From: a virus | Length of the DNA: 22,053 nucleotides | Direction: 5' to 3' (one strand) | IMG/VR virus record: IMGVR_UViG_3300034068_001182 | Location: 1 to 22,053 of that record | Shown: piece by piece, positions 12,149 to 17,041 of the stretch | Layout of the letters: each line of letters begins with the position of its first letter | How positions within the stretch are numbered: position 1 is the first letter of the stretch | Position numbers and translations under genes: made by a program | Notes under the pieces: model-generated | The model's input: the letters and a program-made list of their open reading frames with translations, nothing else | Database searches by the model: none | Told to the model about the DNA's origin: nothing

Positions 12149-12177
12149 CTCTCCGCATTTTCTGCTTTGTGCTTGAC
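12149..12177. repeat. conserved CTCCGCATTTTCTGCTT box, copy 5
   Basis: Same box as at 5853. Its TTGACA is followed by AAGCGC then GTCAA, an inverted TTGAC/GTCAA pair. Confidence 0.6.
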
Positions 12178-12208
12178 AAAGCGCGTCAAGCTTTTTTTGT
12201 GTCATGAC

Positions 12209-12285
12209 GTAAGTGATTGATACTCAACGAGTTACGCCGATGCGGGGGCCCCATGTGCGTAACTCGTTGATGCTCAACGACTTAC
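12209..12285. repeat. R8 compound dyad element
   Basis: Dyads at 12209-12235 and 12259-12285 (50 bp apart) with GGGGGCCCC between. Followed by ACGACTGGAGTTAAGTTAA, also found after R9, leading into the end of the 12304-12597 gene. Confidence 0.9.
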
Positions 12286-12303
12286 GACTGGAGTTAAGTT
12301 AAC

Positions 12304-12597
12304 TTACGCCTTGGCTTGCGCCAACCTACCAGCAGGGATAAGTCTATCGTTAACAACCACAAAGATACGGTGTGGCGATTGTCCTCTACGCTTACCTTCG
12401 CTGCCTTTAACTACGCGGATAGTATAATAGCCAAGAAAGTCTTGACCCCAAGCGCTATACAGAGGCACATCAAGAAGAGTGCATTCCATATAGCGTGGCA
12501 ACTTATCTTTACCTTGTCCATATCCATAGTGAAGGGCATAGACGGCGCGGCGAAGCTTACCCATATGAACGCGCTTATGAACGAGTGTGGTTTTCAT
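12304..12597 (-). CDS. 97-residue basic protein, unknown
   Basis: Basic protein (VHKRVHMGKLRRAVYALHYG at the start; KGSEGKRRGQSPHR near the end) with a central beta-rich part (CTLLDVPLYSAWGQDFLGYYTIRVV). No family recognised; charge suggests contact with nucleic acid or the ribosome. It follows the 54-residue gene by 27 bp in a probable two-gene operon; that spacer carries CGCCAATAAATAAAC just before the ATG. Confidence 0.6.
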   Translation of the reverse strand: MKTTLVHKRVHMGKLRRAVYALHYGYGQGKDKLPRYMECTLLDVPLYSAWGQDFLGYYTIRVVKGSEGKRRGQSPHRIFVVVNDRLIPAGRLAQAKA

Positions 12598-12624
12598 GTG
12601 TTTATTTATTGGCGAAACTTGAAT

Positions 12625-12789
12625 TTAGCTAACGTCGCGGCCTCCACGCATAAGAGGACGAGGCTTAAGCGCGAATTGCGCCAGCGTCGGACCTTTCGGC
12701 TTTGCAGCGTCTTTGACGATCTGTTCGGCAACCTTGTTTCTGGCAATGGCAGCGGTGATTTTCACGGATGGAGTGGGAACTTCTTTCAT
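12625..12789 (-). CDS. 54-residue small protein, duplicated family copy 1
   Basis: Starts at ATG 12789 after a CA-rich leader with a GGCTAGT direct repeat. The N-terminus is variable (MKEVPTPSVKITAA); from NKVAEQI to the end the protein is nearly identical to the 15504-15674 product, sharing KPKGPTLAQFALKPRPLMRG and then GRDVS. Basic, Pro-rich C-terminus, no domain known to me. The duplicate is on the same strand about 2.9 kb away, each with its own promoter. Confidence 0.65.
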   Translation of the reverse strand: MKEVPTPSVKITAAIARNKVAEQIVKDAAKPKGPTLAQFALKPRPLMRGGRDVS

Positions 12790-12822
12790 GGTGGCTAGTG
12801 GCTAGTGGTTGGTGACGGGGAA

Positions 12823-12852
12823 AGAGTAGCACGAAAGCCGACCTTGTGGCAA
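12823..12852 (-). promoter_or_regulatory. promoter of the 12625/12304 operon
   Basis: TTGCCA (12847-12852), 18 bp, TACTCT (12823-12828), then TTTCCCCGTCACC at the presumed transcript start. Confidence 0.55.
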
Positions 12853-12883
12853 GCTTTTCTTTGTGTTTTTGCAGAAAAGAATT

Positions 12884-12911
12884 CCTCCGCATTTTCTGCT
12901 TTGTGCTTGAC
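12884..12911. repeat. conserved CTCCGCATTTTCTGCTT box, copy 6
   Basis: Same box as at 5853; here GCAGAAAA and TTTTCTGC also form an 8-bp inverted repeat across it. Confidence 0.6.
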
Positions 12912-12934
12912 AGATTCGCGCTTTTTGGTAAACG
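12907..12934 (+). promoter_or_regulatory. promoter directed into R9
   Basis: TTGACA, 16 bp, TAAACG, then 10 bp to the R9 dyad. Confidence 0.55.
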
Positions 12935-12944
12935 GTCTGTCTTT

Positions 12945-13022
12945 GTAACTCGTTGACGCTCAACGACTTACGTCGAGGCGGGGGGCCCCATATCCGTAAC
13001 TCGTTGAACTTCAACGAGTTAC
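12945..13022. repeat. R9 compound dyad element
   Basis: Dyads at 12945-12971 and 12996-13022 (51 bp apart) with GGGGGGCCCC between. Confidence 0.9.
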
Positions 13023-13040
13023 GACTGGAGTTAAGTTAAG

Positions 13041-13310
13041 TTAGTCAAGAGTAAACTCCCCATCGACAAAACTAACCTTTACAGGCTCGAAGTAGTAGTT
13101 AACTTCTTTAGCTTCATAACGATACCATTGACCGTGACGATTATACACCTCATTAAACTTCTCGATAAGTTCATCTTCATCGAGAGCTTCCGTTGCGGGA
13201 GTAGCATCAAAGATAAACTCTTGCCCACCTTTTGCTTTATAGCGTCCTTCGGCAAAGTCTTCGGAACCATACCATTCCCACACCTGACAAGAGATAATGC
13301 GTTTTGACAT
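13041..13310 (-). CDS. 89-residue acidic protein, unknown
   Basis: Contains SCQVWEWYGSEDFAEGRYKAKGG at the N-terminal side (read in two parts: a tryptophan/acid stretch then a basic loop), a central acidic helix (ATEALDEDELIEKFNEVY) and a beta-rich C-terminus (VNYYFEPVKVSFVDGEF). No family recognised. It follows the 13334-13627 gene by 23 bp with an A-rich leader and no Shine-Dalgarno, so the two probably share a transcript. Confidence 0.55.
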   Translation of the reverse strand: MSKRIISCQVWEWYGSEDFAEGRYKAKGGQEFIFDATPATEALDEDELIEKFNEVYNRHGQWYRYEAKEVNYYFEPVKVSFVDGEFTLD

Positions 13311-13333
13311 CTTATTTTTTATTAATTTTTATC

Positions 13334-13627
13334 TTAGAGAGCGGCGTTGCGGGGAAGATTGTCGAGATAGCGCTTGACCATGTTTTCGCGGTCTTGCTTC
13401 ATCCATTCCCAACGCTCTTCCGTGATGATTTCCAAGCTGTCGAAAGTGCGGACACCTCCGATCAAGCAAGCGTTGAAAGGAATCTTCGAGGTTCCATGCT
13501 CCAAGTTGCGGAAGGTAGCGACTGGCCACTTGTCGCCGTTGGTATCCACACGGTATTCGACGCCAAGGAAAACGCCGAAGTTGGTGAAGGTTCCGATTGG
13601 CAGGGCGAGAAGTTCGTCGTTCGTCAT
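13334..13627 (-). CDS. 97-residue protein, leaderless start, unknown
   Basis: ATG 13627 is exactly 6 bp after TATTCT, which selects it over the longer frame that reads into the upstream box. The protein has a beta-rich N-terminal half (IGTFTNFGVFLGVEYRV, then DKWPVATFRNL) and a helical charged C-terminal half (ITEERWEWMKQDRENMVKRY). No family recognised. Confidence 0.55.
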   Translation of the reverse strand: MTNDELLALPIGTFTNFGVFLGVEYRVDTNGDKWPVATFRNLEHGTSKIPFNACLIGGVRTFDSLEIITEERWEWMKQDRENMVKRYLDNLPRNAAL

Positions 13628-13633
13628 GCGCAA

Positions 13634-13662
13634 AGAATACATCGGGAGCGGACTTGTCGCAA
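13634..13662 (-). promoter_or_regulatory. promoter of the 13334/13041 operon (leaderless)
   Basis: TTGCGA (13657-13662), 17 bp, TATTCT (13634-13639), 6 bp to the ATG. Confidence 0.65.
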
Positions 13663-13692
13663 GCTTTCTTTTGCACTTTCCAAAGAAAAAAT

Positions 13693-13721
13693 CTCTCCGC
13701 ATTTTTGACTTTCCTCTTGAC
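13693..13721. repeat. conserved CTCCGCATTTTTGACTT box, copy 7
   Basis: Variant of the box at 5853 (TTGACTT in place of CTGCTT). Confidence 0.5.
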
Positions 13722-13753
13722 AAGCATCAAGGCATATCTTCGACATATGTGAT

Positions 13754-13831
13754 GTAAGTCGCTGATACTCAACGAGTTACGGGGCTGGGGCCCCCCGCTT
13801 CGGCGTAAGTCATTGATATTCAACGAGTTAC
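13754..13831. repeat. R10 compound dyad element
   Basis: Dyads at 13754-13780 and 13805-13831 (51 bp apart) with GGGGCCCCCC between. The gene-free 301 bp around it hold terminator, promoter into R10, R10, the box and the 13627 promoter, and no gene. Confidence 0.9.
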
Positions 13832-13841
13832 GCGAATTGAT

Positions 13842-13869
13842 TCTTTACGATGTTTGCGTATTTTGTCAA
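13842..13869 (-). promoter_or_regulatory. promoter directed into R10
   Basis: TTGACA (13864-13869), 16 bp, TAAAGA (13842-13847), then 10 bp to R10; it lies just downstream of a terminator. Confidence 0.65.
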
Positions 13870-13892
13870 GCTTTTTTTTCAGACAAGGGCAC

Positions 13893-13920
13893 AAAAAAAT
13901 CGCTCCTTTCGGAGCGATTT
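13893..13920 (-). terminator. intrinsic terminator after the acidic-protein gene
   Basis: Minus strand AAATCGCTCC, loop GAAA, GGAGCGATTT continuing into TTTT. Confidence 0.9.
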
Positions 13921-13928
13921 CGCTTGAC

Positions 13929-14162
13929 TCAGAAGTCGCCGCAGCAACCCTCCATGCCGTATTCCGACTGGTCCTCCCAGTAGGAGTCGAGGTAGCGGTC
14001 CTCGCCGCCCTCGTCCTCGTAGTCCTCCCAGTTCCCGTCGAGGTGGGAATCATCGGGAGGCTCGGGATCGGGCGTGGAGGATTCGGCCAGATCGGCCATT
14101 TCCTCCATGGCTGCGGTGTATTCTTCGTATTCGGCGGAATCGGCAGGGAATGGCAGGATCAT
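13929..14162 (-). CDS. strongly acidic 77-residue protein
   Basis: From ATG 14162. Dominated by D and E (EYEEYTAAMEEMADLAE, then NWEDYEDEGGEDRYLDSYW), ending in CCGDF, with very few basic residues. Such acidic small phage proteins include DNA-mimic inhibitors, but no specific motif supports that here. Monocistronic: promoter at 14210-14239, terminator at 13893. The leader carries a GCCGC/GCGGC hairpin and a CACCACC tract, with no Shine-Dalgarno. Confidence 0.6.
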   Translation of the reverse strand: MILPFPADSAEYEEYTAAMEEMADLAESSTPDPEPPDDSHLDGNWEDYEDEGGEDRYLDSYWEDQSEYGMEGCCGDF

Positions 14163-14209
14163 GGTGGTGGTGGAGTGGGTGGTGAGAGCCGCTCTCTCGC
14201 GGCGGGGAC

Positions 14210-14239
14210 AGAGTAGCACGAAAGCGGGTGTAGTGGCAA
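14210..14239 (-). promoter_or_regulatory. promoter of the acidic-protein gene
   Basis: TTGCCA (14234-14239), 18 bp, TACTCT (14210-14215). Confidence 0.55.
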
Positions 14240-14270
14240 GCTTTTTTAGGTATTTTTCCAGAAAAGAATT

Positions 14271-14297
14271 TCTCCGCATTTTCTGCTTTTGCTTGAC
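14271..14297. repeat. conserved CTCCGCATTTTCTGCTT box, copy 8
   Basis: Same box as at 5853; TTGAC end used as the -35 of the promoter into R11. Confidence 0.6.
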
Positions 14298-14321
14298 AGA
14301 ATTGCATATGCATGGCAAAGC
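14293..14321 (+). promoter_or_regulatory. promoter directed into R11
   Basis: TTGACA, 17 bp, CAAAGC, then 10 bp to the R11 dyad; weaker -10 than its relatives. Confidence 0.45.
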
Positions 14322-14331
14322 ATCACCATGC

Positions 14332-14443
14332 GTAACTCGTTGATTGTCAACGACTTACGTCGGCGCGGGGGGCCCCATCCGCGTAACTCGTTGATGCTTA
14401 GCAACTTACAACTATCGCAAGTCGTTGATGCTCAATGAGTTAC
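14332..14443. repeat. R11 compound dyad element (three dyads)
   Basis: Dyads at 14332-14358 and 14383-14409 (51 bp apart) with GGGGGGCCCC between, plus a satellite dyad at 14417-14443 starting 34 bp after the second. Confidence 0.9.
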
Positions 14444-14459
14444 AGACAGTGCTATCTTA

Positions 14460-14717
14460 TCATACCGCTAGTTCGATACAGTCAAGGATAAGGTTACGAT
14501 ACTTACCTTCGCCAGCATCATCGATATCCTTACAAAAGACAGTGACATAAGTTTCGTCTTTCTTATTGGTGCCGACCTTGTCTACATTCTCGATCTTAAG
14601 AACGCGGATAGCACCAAGAACAACGCTGCTTCGGCCTTTGCCGACATAGTAACGAATAGTCTTGCCGACAAGATAAGAAGCGATTTGAGCAGGTGAGCAG
14701 GTGTGGTCGATGTCCAT
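14460..14717 (-). CDS. 85-residue protein, unknown
   Basis: From ATG 14717. Contains CSPAQIASYLVGKTIRYYVGKG, read as a short helix then strands, and a C-terminal half with ETYVTVFCKDIDDAGEGKYRNL, a beta-rich pattern. I have a faint memory of similar KDID..G.GKYR endings in phage hypotheticals, but no function. It follows the 14749-15102 gene by 31 bp; the spacer has a tandem TTAAC repeat. Confidence 0.55.
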   Translation of the reverse strand: MDIDHTCSPAQIASYLVGKTIRYYVGKGRSSVVLGAIRVLKIENVDKVGTNKKDETYVTVFCKDIDDAGEGKYRNLILDCIELAV

Positions 14718-14748
14718 AGTGATGAGGTAGTTAAGTTAAGTTAAGAAT

Positions 14749-15102
14749 TCAGAGGATTTCGAAAACCGTTGTCTTGTATTCGCGAACAATGCAGAACTCG
14801 CGACGAGTAACCCACTCAGTGGGAACGATATGCGTATTTGTTTTCGTGCCATCTGTTTCGATTGCGTCGATGAGGTGGCAACGATAGCCGTCAAGCGCTA
14901 CAAAGCCTTCCTTGCAACGTTCAAGGTTTACCTTGTCGCCCACCTTGTATTCGCGGGCTTGATTGTATTGAAGATGCACAACGAAGTCTTTTGCGGCATA
15001 GTATTCAAAAAACGTTTTGCCTTGCGTCGTTTTGACTTCCGTGTCGATTGCCTTGGTGACGACTTCGGTGGTGAATTTCGGTGTAGTGGTGGTGGTGATC
15101 AT
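14749..15102 (-). CDS. 117-residue beta-rich protein, unknown
   Basis: Thr-rich start (MITTTTTPKFTTEVV), then EYYAAKDFVVHLQYNQAREY, KVGDKVNLERCKEGFVALDG and a beta-rich end (TEWVTRREFCIVREYKTTVF). The KVGDKV turn resembles SH3-like or carrier-type barrels, but no family is assigned. The promoter overlaps the stop of the upstream gene. Probably co-transcribed with 14460-14717. Confidence 0.55.
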   Translation of the reverse strand: MITTTTTPKFTTEVVTKAIDTEVKTTQGKTFFEYYAAKDFVVHLQYNQAREYKVGDKVNLERCKEGFVALDGYRCHLIDAIETDGTKTNTHIVPTEWVTRREFCIVREYKTTVFEIL

Positions 15103-15130
15103 GGTCTTGAGGTGGTTTCCTTACGGGGAA

Positions 15131-15159
15131 AGTGTAGAACAGGCGGGCGGATTAAGCAA
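15131..15159 (-). promoter_or_regulatory. promoter of the 14749/14460 operon
   Basis: TTGCTT (15154-15159), 17 bp, TACACT (15131-15136). Confidence 0.55.
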
Positions 15160-15286
15160 CTTCTTTTTGGTCCTTTTTGCAGAATTCTTCAGTCCATGCG
15201 TTGACATGATCGACAAGCGCTTCGAAGCGACCAGTCGCGGCGAGTAGTTCGGTGATCCAAGCGGGAGTTTCGGTGGGGCTTTCCAT
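15152..15286 (-). CDS. 44-residue protein, leaderless start
   Basis: ATG 15286 is exactly 6 bp after TATTCT, which chooses this start over the longer frame running into the upstream box. The product is an acidic helical miniprotein (ETPAWITELLAATGRFEALV, then a DQKEVA end). Its TPAWITELL start is loosely like the ATPTWSELL start of the 9183-9359 product. Function unknown. Confidence 0.5.
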   Translation of the reverse strand: MESPTETPAWITELLAATGRFEALVDHVNAWTEEFCKKDQKEVA

Positions 15287-15292
15287 GCGCAA

Positions 15293-15321
15293 AGAATACA
15301 TCAGGGACTGACTTAGCGCAA
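15293..15321 (-). promoter_or_regulatory. promoter of the 44-residue gene (leaderless)
   Basis: TTGCGC (15316-15321), 17 bp, TATTCT (15293-15298), 6 bp to the ATG. Confidence 0.65.
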
Positions 15322-15351
15322 GCTTTCTTTTGTATTTTCCGCCAAAAGAAT

Positions 15352-15380
15352 TTCTCCGCATTTTCTGCTTTGTGCTTGAC
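15352..15380. repeat. conserved CTCCGCATTTTCTGCTT box, copy 9
   Basis: Same box as at 5853. Its TTGACA is followed by GAGACA then TGTCAA, a 6-bp inverted pair. Confidence 0.6.
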
Positions 15381-15412
15381 AGAGACATGTCAAGGCATTT
15401 TTGTGTCATAAT

Positions 15413-15499
15413 GTAACTCGTTGATACTCAACGACTTACGTTGCAACGACCCCCTTCGGGGGCCGCGTCGGCGTAAGTCGTTGACGCTAAGCGAGTTAC
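15413..15499. repeat. R12 compound dyad element (variant core)
   Basis: Dyads at 15413-15439 and 15473-15499. Start-to-start distance is 60 bp rather than 50-51, and the core is CCCCCTTCGGGGG, a GC hairpin, in place of GGGGCCCC. The stop of the 15504-15674 gene is 5 bp beyond it. Confidence 0.85.
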
Positions 15500-15503
15500 G
15501 AAC

Positions 15504-15674
15504 TCAGCTAACGTCGCGCCCTCCACGCATGAGAGGACGAGGCTTGAGCGCGAATTGCGCCAGCGTCGGACCTTTCGGCTTTGCAGAGTCTTTGGCGATT
15601 TGTTCAGCGACTTTGTTCTTGGCTTTTGCATTTGCAGTCATGAGAGGCTCGGTGGTAGTAGTGGTTTTGCTCAC
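15504..15674 (-). CDS. 56-residue small protein, duplicated family copy 2
   Basis: GTG 15674 is 6 bp after TATTCT and gives a 56-residue product close in length to its 54-residue paralogue at 12625-12789; an internal ATG at 15641 would give 45. From NKVAEQI to the end only a few residues differ between the two (A/V and S/A changes). The N-terminus is Thr-rich and unlike the paralogue. Function unknown. Confidence 0.65.
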   Translation of the reverse strand: MSKTTTTTEPLMTANAKAKNKVAEQIAKDSAKPKGPTLAQFALKPRPLMRGGRDVS

Positions 15675-15680
15675 AGGCAA

Positions 15681-15709
15681 AGAATAGCACGGGGATCGGA
15701 CTCGCGCAA
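15681..15709 (-). promoter_or_regulatory. promoter of duplicated gene copy 2 (leaderless)
   Basis: TTGCGC (15704-15709), 17 bp, TATTCT (15681-15686), 6 bp to GTG. Confidence 0.65.
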
Positions 15710-15735
15710 GCTTTCTTTTGTGCTTTTCTGAAGAT

Positions 15736-15903
15736 TTATGCGCCGTGGATTTTCACGCTATCGGGAAGCGCGTTGAACATCGCACTGACCTTGGCGACTT
15801 CGTCTTGAATCGCACGATCAAGCTGATCATCGTTTTCAATGCGGTGGATGTAGCGCTTGACGGTTTTGTTGGCGATGAGGATTGTAATGCGGAGGATGTC
15901 CAT
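15736..15903 (-). CDS. 55-residue protein, leaderless start
   Basis: ATG 15903 is exactly 6 bp after TATTCT. The product has an isoleucine-rich basic start (LRITILIANKTVKRYIHRI) and an acidic helical end (DDQLDRAIQDEVAKVSAMF). No family recognised. It is the first minus-strand gene, divergent from the structural gene at 16209. Confidence 0.5.
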   Translation of the reverse strand: MDILRITILIANKTVKRYIHRIENDDQLDRAIQDEVAKVSAMFNALPDSVKIHGA

Positions 15904-15909
15904 GCGCAA

Positions 15910-15938
15910 AGAATACATCAGGGACCGACTTAGCGCAA
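15910..15938 (-). promoter_or_regulatory. promoter of the 15736-15903 gene (leaderless)
   Basis: TTGCGC (15933-15938), 17 bp, TATTCT (15910-15915), 6 bp to the ATG. Confidence 0.65.
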
Positions 15939-15969
15939 GCTTTCTTTTGCTCGTTTCTACAAGAAAAAC

Positions 15970-15995
15970 ACTGCGCATTTCTTACTATACACTTG
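15970..15995. repeat. conserved CTGCGCATTTCTTACTA box, copy 10
   Basis: Same box as at 5853 but with no R element beyond it; the only copy at the edge of the minus-strand block. Confidence 0.5.
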
Positions 15996-16208
15996 ACACC
16001 ACATCCCCCCCCATTTCTCAAAAAAATCTAGAGCGCAAAGTCGCGCCAACGGCGGGGGGTGCCTTCCTTCAACCTCCCCTCCCCAATCCCACCAAACCAT
16101 ACCCTCCCCCCCATTGTTCGAAAACGTAGCACACTCATCGACTTCAACCCAAATAAAAGTGTAAAAAAATAAACAAGCCCCCGTCAACAAAACTAAAAAA
16201 ATAAAAAA

Positions 16209-17018
16209 ATGCCAGTTATAAAATACAGTCAAACACCAGTAACTATCACATATGAAGCGGGAGAAAATCTTGTAACTGCCAACTCTGCAAGTGTTTCATA
16301 TGCTGCATCTTTAGAACCATCGCGCATTCTTGCGCCAAATCAAAACAACAACTTCCGAATTAATGGACCTCTTGCCGCGAAAATATCCTTTAGTTTTGTC
16401 GCGTGTAATAAAACATCATACAATGCCGCAAACATATTGTTGAACTCTCTCACAGGCACTGGTTCTAGTTCTATTAGAATCGGCAATTCAGAGTTTTCTG
16501 GTTGTTTCTGCAACAGCGCATCTGTGGAAATTACTCCATTTGCGCCTGTGATTGTGAGCGCGGAATTTACCAGCACCAACATGATTGTCAATCAAGCTTT
16601 TGCGGCGGCAACTGGTGCGCCAGACACTGGAGAATTAAATGGATTTCTAGCACATGGATACAACACCGTTGTCAGCAATGGTGCATTGTTGTCGGATCAG
16701 AATTATGAATCTATTTCTTATCGAGTGAGTTGTGCGCGAACACCCACATTTGTTTTGGGGCAAGATAAATCAACAAATATGTTTTTAGACGGTGTGGAAA
16801 AAGAAGTAAGCATCAAAGCCACAAACATAGGTAATTTTATTGCTTACAGTGGATATGGAGATACTATAAATATAAATGTGAAAAACGATTTGGGCGCAAG
16901 CATCTTTACGCCGAACTTATCTATGTCGTCAAATTCGCGCATTGTTTCTCAAAATATATCAATATCAGAAAATTCGATTTTGGCAGGAGATATTTCATTG
17001 CGCGAGGTAATTCTATAA
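16209..17018 (+). CDS. putative virion structural protein
   Basis: A 269-residue protein rich in S, N, T, A, I and V with few charges, typical of beta-sandwich virion proteins. Contains a Ser/Asn-rich N-terminal half (ANSASVSYAASL), a two-Cys stretch (SGCFCNSAS), the strand-like PVIVSAEFTSTNMIVNQ and the C-terminal KEVSIKATNIGNFIAYSG. It could be a tail-tube, neck or minor capsid-decoration component; the sequence alone does not decide. It heads the plus-strand late-type block and has an A-rich leader without Shine-Dalgarno. Confidence 0.5.
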   Translation: MPVIKYSQTPVTITYEAGENLVTANSASVSYAASLEPSRILAPNQNNNFRINGPLAAKISFSFVACNKTSYNAANILLNSLTGTGSSSIRIGNSEFSGCFCNSASVEITPFAPVIVSAEFTSTNMIVNQAFAAATGAPDTGELNGFLAHGYNTVVSNGALLSDQNYESISYRVSCARTPTFVLGQDKSTNMFLDGVEKEVSIKATNIGNFIAYSGYGDTININVKNDLGASIFTPNLSMSSNSRIVSQNISISENSILAGDISLREVIL

Positions 17019-17026
17019 TTATACGG

Positions 17027-17040
17027 TGTAAATATAAATG
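17027..17040 (+). promoter_or_regulatory. candidate late-promoter-like AT motif
   Basis: TGTAAATATAAATG just upstream of the PhoH-like gene resembles the TATAAATA late-promoter box of T4-type phages. A similar GTGTAAATAAATATAG is at 17765. Assignment is tentative. Confidence 0.3.
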
Positions 17041-17041
17041 A

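Larger units (their letters stand above)
15904..16208. other. divergent intergenic region with C-rich tract
   Basis: Left part: promoter of the 15736-15903 gene and one conserved box (15970-15995). Right part: low-complexity plus-strand pyrimidine tracts (runs of C at 16006-16013, CCTCCCCTCCCC near 16073, CCCTCCCCCCC near 16102), then an A-rich leader for the 16209 gene. No R element and no convincing gene; a 91-codon minus-strand frame (15957-16232) is built from the C-rich tract and begins inside the 16209 gene. Confidence 0.6.

Noticed and set aside
12149-15380. Conserved leader peptides beginning MRRNSF-like at each box on the minus strand
   Set aside because: The frame comes from the conserved box DNA, runs through the downstream promoter in different frames and lacks a consistent stop, so conservation is of DNA.
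3625-15499. R elements as a CRISPR array
   Set aside because: Dyads come in pairs with a conserved core, scattered between genes over 12 kb, without regular unique spacers or cas genes.
4332-15499. R dyads as ordinary intrinsic terminators
   Set aside because: The stems have no U-tract, and true terminators with U-tracts exist separately at three of the junctions (7283, 8441, 13893). Some terminating effect cannot be excluded.
15957-16232. 91-codon minus-strand frame with a hydrophobic start
   Set aside because: Encoded by the low-complexity C-rich tract and begins inside the structural gene; composition explains the frame.
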